From assembly GCF_048571125.1 (NCBI RefSeq), contig NZ_CP182343.1:620001-684000 (forward strand): a stretch of 64,000 nucleotides of DNA. The letters run 5' to 3'. A model generated the notes under the pieces. That model made no database searches. It was not told the DNA's origin and worked only from the letters and a program-made list of their open reading frames with translations. The DNA comes from Arcobacter siniprincipis (GTDB lineage Bacteria; Campylobacterota; Campylobacteria; Campylobacterales; Arcobacteraceae). The position numbers and the translations under genes are program-made. Positions 16,067 to 24,692 of this stretch are shown in pieces (position 1 is the stretch's first letter; the number at the start of each line of letters is the position of its first letter).

Positions 16067-19000
16067 ATGTTTTCTAAATTTTTTATTAATCGTCCAATCT
16101 TTGCTACGGTTTTATCTTTGGTGATTATTATTGCAGGTTTAATGGGTATAAGAGGTTTACCAATTGAAGAATATCCCCAAGTAATACCTCCACAAGTTAC
16201 AGTTCAAGCTACTTATAATGGAGCAAGTGCAGAAACTATTTCTAAAACAGTAGCTGCTCCAATAGAACAACAAATTAATGGTGTTGAAGATATGATTTAT
16301 ATGTCTTCTACTGCTTCATCAGCTGGTACATTACAAATTAATGTTTATTTTAAAATTGGTACAGATCCAGATCAAGCTGCTGTTAATGTAAATAATAGAG
16401 TACAAGCTGCTTTGGCTAATTTACCAAGTGAAGTACAAACTCAAGGGGTAACTGTTCGTAAAAAGTCTGAATCTATTATAGAATTTATTGCTTTGCAATC
16501 TCCAAATAATTCTTTTGATCAAATTTATATGGCTAATTATGCTTTAGTTAATATTCTTGATGAATTAAAAAGAGTTGAAGGTGTTGGTGATGCAGCGCTA
16601 TTTGGTAATTATGATTATTCAATGCGTATTTGGATGAAACCTGATCAATTATCTAAATTTAATCTTACACCAAATGATGTGATTTCAGCTATATCAGAAC
16701 AAAATTCACAATTTGCAACAGGAAGATTTAATCAAACACCTTCTAAATCAACTCAAGCATTTACTTACACTGTTACTACTCAAGGTAGATTTGATAAGGT
16801 AAAAGAGTTTGAAAATATTATTTTAAAATCAAATAAAGATGGTTCAACTCTTCGAATTAAAGATGTAGCAAGAGTAGAACTAGGTGCTAAATCTTATGAC
16901 GTTACAGCAACACTTAATGGTAAACCAATGGTACCTATTGGAATATTTTTACAATCAGGAGCAAATGCTTTAGGTACTGCACAAAGAGTTGATGCCGTTA
17001 TGAAAAAATTATCAAAAACTTTTCCTAAAGGTTTAGAATACAAAGTGCCTTATGATACTACAAAATTTATTAAAATATCTGTCCAAGAAGTGGTTAAAAC
17101 GCTTTTAGAGGCATTATTATTAGTTGTATTAATTGTTTATCTTTTTTTACAAAATATTAGAGCAACTATTATTCCTGTTATTGCTATTCCTATTTCTATT
17201 ATTGGTACATTTGCAGGAATGTATGTACTTGGGTATTCAATCAATCTTTTAACACTTTTTGGATTGGTTCTGGCTATTGGTATTGTTGTGGATGATGCTA
17301 TTATTGTTATTGAAAATGTTGAACGAATTTTGCACACAAGACGTGATATCTCAGTTAAAGATGCCACTATTCAAGCAATGAAAGAGGTAACTGGACCGGT
17401 TATTGCTATTGTACTTGTTCTTTGTGCTGTATTTATTCCAGTTACATTTATGGGTGGATTTACAGGGTCAATGTATCAACAATTTGCAGTTACAATTGTA
17501 ATTTCAGTTGTAATTTCAGGTATGGTAGCCTTAACATTAACTCCTGCTTTATGTGCAATTTTTTTAAGAAAACATGAACCCAAACCATTTTGGTTTATGA
17601 GAAAGTTCAATGAATTTTTTGATCGTCTTACTAATATGTTTACAAAAGGTGTGAGTAATGTAATTCGTCATGGAGTTATAAGTATTATTATATTTGCTGC
17701 CTTGATGGGAATTACATATCAACTTTTCCAAAAAGTGCCATCAAGTCTTGTACCAATGGAAGATAAGGGTTATTTAATTTCTTTTGTTAATTTACCACCA
17801 GCTTCTACTTTAAGTCGTACACGTGATGTTATGAGTGAGGTTGACAATATAGCTTTAAAAAATAAAAACTTGATTGATTCAGTTGTTATTTCAGGATATG
17901 ATTTTATTAGTGGAGCAAGAAAAACGAGTTCAGCAACAGACTTTCTTATATTAAAAGATTGGGATGAAAGAAAAGATTCTGCTCAACACTCCATAGAGTT
18001 AAGTAAAGTATACAATGGTGCTTTTTCACAAATTGCAGCTGCGAGTATCTTTACGGTAAATCCACCTCCAATTTTTGGACTAAGTCTTACAGGTGGATTT
18101 GAAATGTATTTACAAGATAGAACAGGTGGTTCGTTAAATGACTTAAATGGTGTTGTTCAAAAAGTAATCGATGCTGCAAGAAAACGACCAGAATTAACTA
18201 TGGTAAGAAGTACACTAAACACAGCTGTTCCACAATATGAAATGACACTTGATCGTGAAAAAGCAAAATCATTAGGAATTTCTATTAATGATGTATTTAG
18301 AACACTTCAATCAACTTTTGGTACATATTATGTAAATGATTTTAATTTATTTGGTAGAACATATCAAGTAAATGTTCAATCAGATACAGATTTTAGAGAA
18401 AAACCTGAAGATATGAAAGATGTATTTGTTAGATCAAATTCTGGGAAATTGATTCCTATTAGCTCTTTAGTTAAATATAAACGTAGCATTGGACCTGATG
18501 TTGTTGATAGATTTAATGTATTCAGCGCAGCAAAAATTGTAGGAGAACCTGCGCCTGGATATACATCAGGAGATGCTTTAAAAGCTATAGAGGAAGTTGT
18601 TAAACAAATAGCACCACAGGGTTATGTTCCTGCTTGGGCTGGAACATCATTTCAAGAAAAGGCGATGAATGGAAGTGGAACGCAAGCCTTCATTTTTGGT
18701 ATTGTATTTATTTTCCTGATTCTTGCAGCTCAATATGAAAGATGGTTAATGCCACTTGCAGTTGTAACTTCTGTGCCATTCGCAGTTTTTGGTGCAATCT
18801 TGGCTGTTTATATGAGAGGGTTAAGTAATGATATTTACTTTCAAATTGGACTATTAGTATTGATTGGATTATCAGCTAAAAATGCCATATTAATTATTGA
18901 ATTTGCAATGCAAGCTCAAAAAAGTGGTAAATCAGTTTTTGATGCAACCCTAGAGGCAGCACGTTTAAGATTTAGACCCATTGTTATGACTTCACTTGCT

Positions 19001-19198
19001 TTTACTATTGGAGTTGTTCCTTTGGTAATTAGTTCAGGTGCAGGAGCGGGGAGTAGACATGCTATTGGTACAGGTGTTCTTGGAGGAATGATTGCAGCAA
19101 CTTGCATTGCAATATTTTTTATTCCACTTTTCTATAATTGGTTAGCTCGATTAAATACAAAATTTACAAAAAAAGGAAAAAAACATGATGAAGAATAA
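16067..19198 (+). CDS. RND multidrug efflux pump, inner-membrane permease (AcrB/MexB/CmeB type)
   Basis: A 1043-residue proton-driven exporter, the normal length for hydrophobe/amphiphile efflux RND pumps. It starts FSKFFINRPIFATVLSLVIIIAGLMGI, the first membrane span. The proton-relay Asp pair is in GIVVDDAIIVIENVER (about residue 406) and the matching Lys in IGLSAKNAILIIEFA (about 938). Two large periplasmic loops and twelve spans are evident. It begins two bases after the adaptor stop. Substrates cannot be read from sequence; drugs, bile salts or solvents are the usual range. Confidence 0.95.
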   Translation: MFSKFFINRPIFATVLSLVIIIAGLMGIRGLPIEEYPQVIPPQVTVQATYNGASAETISKTVAAPIEQQINGVEDMIYMSSTASSAGTLQINVYFKIGTDPDQAAVNVNNRVQAALANLPSEVQTQGVTVRKKSESIIEFIALQSPNNSFDQIYMANYALVNILDELKRVEGVGDAALFGNYDYSMRIWMKPDQLSKFNLTPNDVISAISEQNSQFATGRFNQTPSKSTQAFTYTVTTQGRFDKVKEFENIILKSNKDGSTLRIKDVARVELGAKSYDVTATLNGKPMVPIGIFLQSGANALGTAQRVDAVMKKLSKTFPKGLEYKVPYDTTKFIKISVQEVVKTLLEALLLVVLIVYLFLQNIRATIIPVIAIPISIIGTFAGMYVLGYSINLLTLFGLVLAIGIVVDDAIIVIENVERILHTRRDISVKDATIQAMKEVTGPVIAIVLVLCAVFIPVTFMGGFTGSMYQQFAVTIVISVVISGMVALTLTPALCAIFLRKHEPKPFWFMRKFNEFFDRLTNMFTKGVSNVIRHGVISIIIFAALMGITYQLFQKVPSSLVPMEDKGYLISFVNLPPASTLSRTRDVMSEVDNIALKNKNLIDSVVISGYDFISGARKTSSATDFLILKDWDERKDSAQHSIELSKVYNGAFSQIAAASIFTVNPPPIFGLSLTGGFEMYLQDRTGGSLNDLNGVVQKVIDAARKRPELTMVRSTLNTAVPQYEMTLDREKAKSLGISINDVFRTLQSTFGTYYVNDFNLFGRTYQVNVQSDTDFREKPEDMKDVFVRSNSGKLIPISSLVKYKRSIGPDVVDRFNVFSAAKIVGEPAPGYTSGDALKAIEEVVKQIAPQGYVPAWAGTSFQEKAMNGSGTQAFIFGIVFIFLILAAQYERWLMPLAVVTSVPFAVFGAILAVYMRGLSNDIYFQIGLLVLIGLSAKNAILIIEFAMQAQKSGKSVFDATLEAARLRFRPIVMTSLAFTIGVVPLVISSGAGAGSRHAIGTGVLGGMIAATCIAIFFIPLFYNWLARLNTKFTKKGKKHDEE

Positions 19199-20609
19199 TC
19201 TTATACTTTTATCTTTAGTGTCAGTGCTTCTTGCCGGGTGTTCTTTATCTCCTAAACTTGAAGTTCCAAAAATGGATTTTCCACAAGAATCTAGTTTAAA
19301 TTCAAATGAAAATAAAACTTTAATTGATAATACTTGGTGGGAAAAGTATAAGGACAAAAGACTTTCGTTATTAATAGATGAAGCTTTTAAAAATAACTAT
19401 AATCTACAAGAGACAATGTTAAATATCTCTTTAGCAAGAGCAATTTTAACAAGTAGTACTTCAGATAGATATCCAAGTCTTAATCTTGGAGCGGATGGGG
19501 AAAAAACAAAAACTAGTGCAAATACATTTCAAAATAGTAAACATAATACTTATAATAACTTTTCCTTAAGTGGTGTTTTAAATTATGAAGTTGATTTATG
19601 GGGAAAAGTTAGAGAAGCCCAAAAAGCTTCAAAAGCTTTATTGATTTCTTCTTATGCTCAAAAAGATACAGTAAAATTAGCACTAGCTTCAAATGTAGCA
19701 GATAGTTATTTTATTTTAATCAGTTTGTATGAAAAACTTGATGTGATACAAAAGGCAGTAAATGCAAAAGAGGAGAGTTTAAAAATTTCTAATAGACAAT
19801 ACTCTTCTGGTATAATTATTCAAAATATTTTATTTCAGAAAAAAGCAGAGCTTAATCGAGTTAAATTATTAAAAAATGAGATTAAACAATCAATTAATTT
19901 GCAAGAGAGTGCTCTTGCAACATTGATTGGTAAATCTCCAAAAGAGATTATAAATTTTAAAAATGAAAATTTTGCAAAAAAATTGCCTAATGATATTGTT
20001 GTACCTTCTAATTTATCATCTGATATTTTAAATAAACGACCAGATATTCAAGAAGCCGAACAAAAATTGATAGCAACTAATTCTCAAGTTGGTGTTGCAA
20101 AAGCTGAATATTTTCCTTCAATCTCATTATCTGGAATTTTAGGATATGAAAGCCTTCAATTAACTAGTTTAGTAGGATCCAAATCTGGAACTAATAGTTA
20201 TGGTGGAAATATTTCTATGCCATTTTTAAATTGGGGGAAAGTTAATGCTAATGTACGAACAGCTAAAACAAATAAAGAATTAGCAATATTAGCTTATAGA
20301 CAAACAGTTCAATTAGCATTTCAAGAGGTTTATGATGCTTTAAATATAAGACATTCATTATCAGAACGATTAGTGCAACAAATTAGTTATGAAAAAAACT
20401 TAGAGGAGATTTATAAAATTTCACAAAAACAGTATGAGAATGGTTATTCTGATTATATAAATCTTAAAGATGCGGAATATGATTTTCTTATAGCTCAGAT
20501 TGATACTATAACAACTAAACAAGCACTCTTAAGTTCAGGATTAACTGTTTATAAAAGTTTAGGTGGAGGATGGAATAAAAATTCTTTTTTTAAAGAAGTA
20601 AAAGAATAG
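19185..20609 (+). CDS. outer-membrane efflux lipoprotein (NodT/OprM family)
   Basis: A TolC-type channel of 473-474 residues that completes the tripartite pump. The signal ends in VLLAGCSLSPK, a lipobox. The WWEKYKDKRLSLLIDEAFKNNYNL and LNKRPDIQEAEQKLIATNSQVGVAKAEYFPSISL blocks are hallmarks of the two outer-membrane-efflux repeats. The gene overlaps the permease by 14 bases; two adjacent ATGs (19185, 19188) are possible starts. It is followed by a hairpin terminator region shared with the convergent DUF3124 gene. Confidence 0.93.
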   Translation: MMKNNLILLSLVSVLLAGCSLSPKLEVPKMDFPQESSLNSNENKTLIDNTWWEKYKDKRLSLLIDEAFKNNYNLQETMLNISLARAILTSSTSDRYPSLNLGADGEKTKTSANTFQNSKHNTYNNFSLSGVLNYEVDLWGKVREAQKASKALLISSYAQKDTVKLALASNVADSYFILISLYEKLDVIQKAVNAKEESLKISNRQYSSGIIIQNILFQKKAELNRVKLLKNEIKQSINLQESALATLIGKSPKEIINFKNENFAKKLPNDIVVPSNLSSDILNKRPDIQEAEQKLIATNSQVGVAKAEYFPSISLSGILGYESLQLTSLVGSKSGTNSYGGNISMPFLNWGKVNANVRTAKTNKELAILAYRQTVQLAFQEVYDALNIRHSLSERLVQQISYEKNLEEIYKISQKQYENGYSDYINLKDAEYDFLIAQIDTITTKQALLSSGLTVYKSLGGGWNKNSFFKEVKE

Positions 20610-20647
20610 GATATTTAAAAAGAATATTATCCTTTAAAAAAATAAAA

Positions 20648-20691
20648 TTGATATAAAATTAAGAAGCTATTATCTTCTTAATTTATATCAA
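20648..20691. terminator. hairpin terminator between convergent genes
   Basis: TTGATATAAAATTAAGAAG pairs with 20674-20691 (one bulged A) around a 7-base loop. On the minus strand it is followed by a run TTTTATTTTTTT, so it is a good terminator for the DUF3124 gene; it may also stop plus-strand transcription from the efflux operon. Confidence 0.65.
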
Positions 20692-20710
20692 ATTTAAGTA
20701 CTTTTACAAT

Positions 20711-21238
20711 TTATTTTAAATTTTCTCCATTAGTGATAAAAGAAAATGCTTTATTTCCAGAATTATTTACCATAACAGCTTGGATAATTGGATTAGATAA
20801 AGTTTTTGAACCTTCCCATTCCACAATGAAGTTTGCTCCTGAACCACCTCTTATATCATTTAAATCAACAACAAAATCAATTGAAGCCATAGGGTTTAAT
20901 TCATGAGATTTTGAAACATATGATTCTAGAAGTTCACCTTGTGTACTATAATAAGATATTTTTTTTATCCACATATTTTGTTTAAAATCTGTATTTCTAA
21001 CACTAAGTGTAATACCCATTAGTTCATACTTTTCATCAGATGTATAAACATGAGAATATACAGGAACATATACAGTTTCATGTCTATCTATGTCTGATGT
21101 AATTCTTTCAGAAGGATAGTAGTGTGTGTATTCTTTTAGTTTCTTTTTATTGTTTTCATTTTCTGTGCAGCCAGTTGCAAAAAAAGTATATAAAAGTATA
21201 ATTGAAATTATTTTTAATAAATTAAGTCTATTTTTCAA
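20711..21238 (-). CDS. DUF3124 lipoprotein
   Basis: A 175-residue exported lipoprotein (signal ending FFATGC). The mature part shows the DUF3124 pattern: ETVYVPVYSHVY, MGITLSVRNTD, YYSTQGELLESYV, LNPMASIDFVV, GGSGANFIVEWEGS, NPIIQAVM. Function of the family is unknown. It is a single-gene unit with its own terminator downstream. Confidence 0.85.
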   Translation of the reverse strand: MKNRLNLLKIISIILLYTFFATGCTENENNKKKLKEYTHYYPSERITSDIDRHETVYVPVYSHVYTSDEKYELMGITLSVRNTDFKQNMWIKKISYYSTQGELLESYVSKSHELNPMASIDFVVDLNDIRGGSGANFIVEWEGSKTLSNPIIQAVMVNNSGNKAFSFITNGENLK

Positions 21239-21342
21239 GTTTAAACTCCTTGGAATAATTTAAAACTATTTAATTCTAGCAAGAATATGATTAACATATA
21301 TACTAATAGTAAGCATAAATTAAAAATAAGAAGTTTAGTGTA

Positions 21343-22770
21343 TTAATTTCCCCAAATTAAGTGTTTTTCTTTTGGTTGAGCATAAAGGTAACCTTGTGAA
21401 TAATCTATACCTAAATCAATAATTAATTGAGCAAGTTTTTCATTATCAACAAATTCTGCAACAGTTTTAATACCATTAATTTTAGAAAACTCTACAATTA
21501 GTTTGATAATATTTATATTATTTTGGTTATTTACAAGGTTTTGAATAAGACTACCATCTATTTTTAAATAATCAGGTTTTAGTTTTAATATATTGTTCCA
21601 ATTAGAGTATCCTGAACCAAAATCATCTAATGCAACTTTTGTACCATATTTTCTTAATTGATTTGTAAATTGAATCAAAAATTCATAATCCATTATATTT
21701 TCTGTTTCTAAAAATTCTATTGTTAGTCGATTTGCAACATTTGGGTGTGATTCAAGCATTTTAAATATAAATTCATTTGTGTGTTGATTTATAACATCAA
21801 TATAAGATAAATTTATTGAAAATTCATCTGTAAGATCCTTAAAGTCATTGAATGTATGCTCAAAAATATTTCTTGTAATTTTATGATAAAGTTTAAACTT
21901 CTTTGCCACATCTATAAACAAATAAGGACTTAATAAAGTCCCTTTTTCTTTTATTCTAACTAAAGCTTCATATTTATATGTTAATTTGTTCTTATTATCA
22001 TAAATTGCTTGGTAAACAGGAATTACTCTTTTGTCCTTAAATCCATTTTCTAAAGTAGTTAACATTTCTAATGAATCTGATTTCATATCAATATTTTCAG
22101 TATAATGATAAATGCTTTTATGAATACTATTTCGGGCATATCTTAACGCAGAAAGAGCAGTGAGATATTTAGGTGTTTTATCTGAATAGGCAAAATTTAA
22201 GTGAATAGTGAATTCATTTTTATCAAGAAGGAAAGACTTTTTTTCAAATAGAAGTTTTATTCTTTTTATAGAATGTTCAATATCATTTTCATTACAGTAA
22301 AATGCAAATTCATCTCCATAAATTCTATAAAGATTTACTTCTAAATTTTCTTTTACTATGGAGTTTAATTCATTTGAAATCATTACTAAAAGTTTATCAG
22401 CTTTTTTAAATCCAAGATACTTATTAAAAACACCAAAATCAATAACATTTAAAAGTACTACATAATTATATTCTCTGTCATCAACATTTAAAAATGCATT
22501 TCTATTTTTTAATTTAGTAAGAGAATCAATTTCATTTACTGCAATAAGTTCTTTTCTAATTTTCTTTAAATCTTTAAGTTTTTTAAGTGCGTAAAGTGAA
22601 GATGCAATTAATATAGAAATAAAAACTAAAAAGAATTCATCTACACTATATTTTTCATAATCACGAGTGAATTTGTATATATTTTCAAATAAATTAAGTT
22701 CAATTAAAATGGGAGAAATTATTAAAATTAATAAAATAAGAATTATTTCATCAGAATATTTTTTTATCAT
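21343..22770 (-). CDS. membrane GGDEF-EAL protein, probable c-di-GMP phosphodiesterase
   Basis: A 475-residue protein with two N-terminal membrane spans (about 8-25 and 45-62), a GGDEF domain and an EAL domain. The GGDEF signature is altered to RIYGDEFAF (first Gly replaced by Tyr), so cyclase activity is doubtful. The EAL domain keeps YEALVRI, the Glu in LTIEFLETE, ALDDFGSGYS, LKIDGSLI, TVAEFVDNE and SQGYLYAQP, so it should hydrolyse c-di-GMP. The degenerate GGDEF may bind GTP as a regulator, as in other such hybrids (inference). Confidence 0.9.
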   Translation of the reverse strand: MIKKYSDEIILILLILIISPILIELNLFENIYKFTRDYEKYSVDEFFLVFISILIASSLYALKKLKDLKKIRKELIAVNEIDSLTKLKNRNAFLNVDDREYNYVVLLNVIDFGVFNKYLGFKKADKLLVMISNELNSIVKENLEVNLYRIYGDEFAFYCNENDIEHSIKRIKLLFEKKSFLLDKNEFTIHLNFAYSDKTPKYLTALSALRYARNSIHKSIYHYTENIDMKSDSLEMLTTLENGFKDKRVIPVYQAIYDNKNKLTYKYEALVRIKEKGTLLSPYLFIDVAKKFKLYHKITRNIFEHTFNDFKDLTDEFSINLSYIDVINQHTNEFIFKMLESHPNVANRLTIEFLETENIMDYEFLIQFTNQLRKYGTKVALDDFGSGYSNWNNILKLKPDYLKIDGSLIQNLVNNQNNINIIKLIVEFSKINGIKTVAEFVDNEKLAQLIIDLGIDYSQGYLYAQPKEKHLIWGN

Positions 22771-22866
22771 ATGGTGCCTTGATTCGATATTATCGAAGTT
22801 TTTTGTTTATAATAGCAAAAAAAAAATAATTTCTTTATAAATAAACTAAAAAAATAATTATTTTAT

Positions 22867-23262
22867 CTATTCATTTGAAGTTTGTTTTTCCGTTATTAAT
22901 GCTAAATTATTTAAGTTATATTTTTGCAATAAGTCCAAAACTTTTACTACTCTTTTATATTGAACTTTTTCATCAATCCGAATTATTAGTGGCTTTGTTT
23001 TATCTTTTATTTGTTTGAGATTGTCTTCTAATGATTCAAATGACACTTCTATTCCTTTTATAGCAAGTTTTGTAGGTGAAAGTTCTATAAATATCTCATC
23101 CTTTGAGACTTCAGTCTCTTTAGCATTTGATTTTGGTAAATCTAAAACTAAAGCTAATTCTTCTTTTTTAAATACAGAAGTAACTATAAAAAATATGAGC
23201 AAAATAAACACCACATCAATAATGGGTGTTAAATCCATACCTAAAGACTCTCTTCTTTTCAT
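22867..23262 (-). CDS. exbD: ExbD/TolR-family energy-transducing protein
   Basis: A 131-residue protein with one N-terminal span (LTPIIDVVFILLIFFIVTSVF) containing the essential Asp (PIIDVVF) and a periplasmic domain. With ExbB it forms the proton-driven motor that powers TonB-dependent uptake, or the Tol system. It overlaps exbB by four bases. No tonB, tolB or pal is adjacent, so the ExbD versus TolR choice rests on similarity only. Confidence 0.88.
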   Translation of the reverse strand: MKRRESLGMDLTPIIDVVFILLIFFIVTSVFKKEELALVLDLPKSNAKETEVSKDEIFIELSPTKLAIKGIEVSFESLEDNLKQIKDKTKPLIIRIDEKVQYKRVVKVLDLLQKYNLNNLALITEKQTSNE

Positions 23263-23735
23263 GATTTAACAATCTCTTTTTTTGCTTTTAATTCTATAGA
23301 ATCTATTTGTGAAATAAAATGATTATAAGCAATATGATGTGGTATAGCAACAATAAGTCCAGCAATTGTAGTAATCAAGGCAATAGAGATACCATTAGAA
23401 AAAATACTTGGATCTCCTAGTCCATTTTTTGTAATTGCTTCAAAAGATTTAAATACTCCATAAACTGTACCAAGAAGCCCTAAAAGTGGAGCTATAGAAG
23501 CTATGTTTTTTACATAAGTTAAACCAGCCTCTAATTTTTTTACTTCATATTCTATTTGGGCATATATTGTAAGACCATTTTGAGTATTTACTTTATCTCT
23601 TATTTTTTTAACCATGGCATTTTTTCTTGGAAGTGTAAAGAATTTCCAAATAATAATAGTAAATCCTATTATGTTTAAAAAAATAAGAATATAAACAATA
23701 ATACCACCCTTATCAACATATTGCATTAAATCCAT
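23259..23735 (-). CDS. exbB: ExbB/TolQ-family MotA-like proton channel protein
   Basis: A 158-residue protein with three membrane spans. The conserved core is ASIAPLLGLLGTVYGVFKSFEAI and ALITTIAGLIVAIPHHIAYN, characteristic of the MotA/TolQ/ExbB family. It is shorter than E. coli ExbB and starts directly with the first span (GGIIVYILIFLNIIGFTIIIWKF). It is first gene of the exbBD pair, divergent from the deaminase-like gene 43 bases away. Confidence 0.88.
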   Translation of the reverse strand: MDLMQYVDKGGIIVYILIFLNIIGFTIIIWKFFTLPRKNAMVKKIRDKVNTQNGLTIYAQIEYEVKKLEAGLTYVKNIASIAPLLGLLGTVYGVFKSFEAITKNGLGDPSIFSNGISIALITTIAGLIVAIPHHIAYNHFISQIDSIELKAKKEIVKS

Positions 23736-23778
23736 TACTTACTCCAAATTTTTTAGTTATTTTAGTATAATAAGTTTA

Positions 23779-24666
23779 ATGGAATATATAAACTCAAGAA
23801 TTGATTCAATAAATTTTCAAAATCATCAAGTTTTTATTAAAAGAGATGATTTATTAAGTAAAGAGTTCTCAGGTAATAAAGCAAGAAAATTTTACTATTT
23901 TTTAAACAAAGACTTTAATGGTATTAAAAAAATCATCTCTTTTGGTTCACCCCAAGCGAACTCTTTGTACTCTTTGTCTGTTTTAGCAAAAATAAAAAAT
24001 GTAAAACTAGATTTTTATGTCTCTCACATAGCTTCTTTTTTAAAAAAGAATCCTCAAGGAAATTATAAAGAGGCATTAAAAAATGGTGCAAATATAATAG
24101 AAATACAAAAAGATGATTTGACAAGTCAAGAGTATGTAGAAAAAGAAATTTTAAAAGATGAAAAAGATTTTGTATATATAGAAGAGGGGGGAAGAGTAAA
24201 AGAAGCTGAATATGGAATAAAGATATTAGCCCATGAAATAAACACTTGGATAAAAGAAAATAAAAAAGAAAATCTAAAAATTTATTTACCAAGTGGTACT
24301 GGAACAACAGCACTTTTTTTACAAAAACATTTAGATGTAGAAGTATTAACTTCTCCTTGTGTAGGTGATGAAAACTATCTTAAAAAGCAGTTTTTGCAAT
24401 TAAACAGTGATGAAACCAAACATCCTACAATAATAAAAACTAAAAAGAAATATCACTTTGGAAAGCTTTATAAAGAGTTTTATGAAATGCATTTAAATCT
24501 TTTAAGTCAAACAAATATAGAGTTTGATTTACTTTATGATAGTTTAGGTTGGCTCACTTTGGTATCATCAAAATATTTTAATGAAAGTGAAATTTTGTAT
24601 ATACATCAAGGCGGAATTTTAGGTAATGAAAGTATGGTAAGTAGATATAAAAACAAATATCTTTAA
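23779..24666 (+). CDS. PLP-dependent ACC deaminase / D-cysteine desulfhydrase-like protein
   Basis: A 295-residue fold-type II PLP enzyme. KRDDLLSKEFSGNKARKFYYFL carries the PLP lysine (Lys34 in GNK) in the family context 'GNKxRKL'. SFGSPQANSLYSLSVLA is the substrate/PLP-phosphate loop, and YLPSGTGTTALFLQKHL is the glycine-rich phosphate-binding segment. Members deaminate 1-aminocyclopropane-1-carboxylate or desulfurate D-cysteine; residues that decide between these were not resolved. It stands alone between exbB and the sensor kinase. Confidence 0.8.
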   Translation: MEYINSRIDSINFQNHQVFIKRDDLLSKEFSGNKARKFYYFLNKDFNGIKKIISFGSPQANSLYSLSVLAKIKNVKLDFYVSHIASFLKKNPQGNYKEALKNGANIIEIQKDDLTSQEYVEKEILKDEKDFVYIEEGGRVKEAEYGIKILAHEINTWIKENKKENLKIYLPSGTGTTALFLQKHLDVEVLTSPCVGDENYLKKQFLQLNSDETKHPTIIKTKKKYHFGKLYKEFYEMHLNLLSQTNIEFDLLYDSLGWLTLVSSKYFNESEILYIHQGGILGNESMVSRYKNKYL

Positions 24667-24692
24667 GTTTAAATCTACTAAAATAGTGAATA

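Noticed and set aside
22867..23735. TolQ/TolR of a Tol-Pal operon
   Set aside because: No tolA, tolB or pal follows; the neighbours are unrelated, so ExbB/ExbD is preferred although the families cannot be fully separated by eye.
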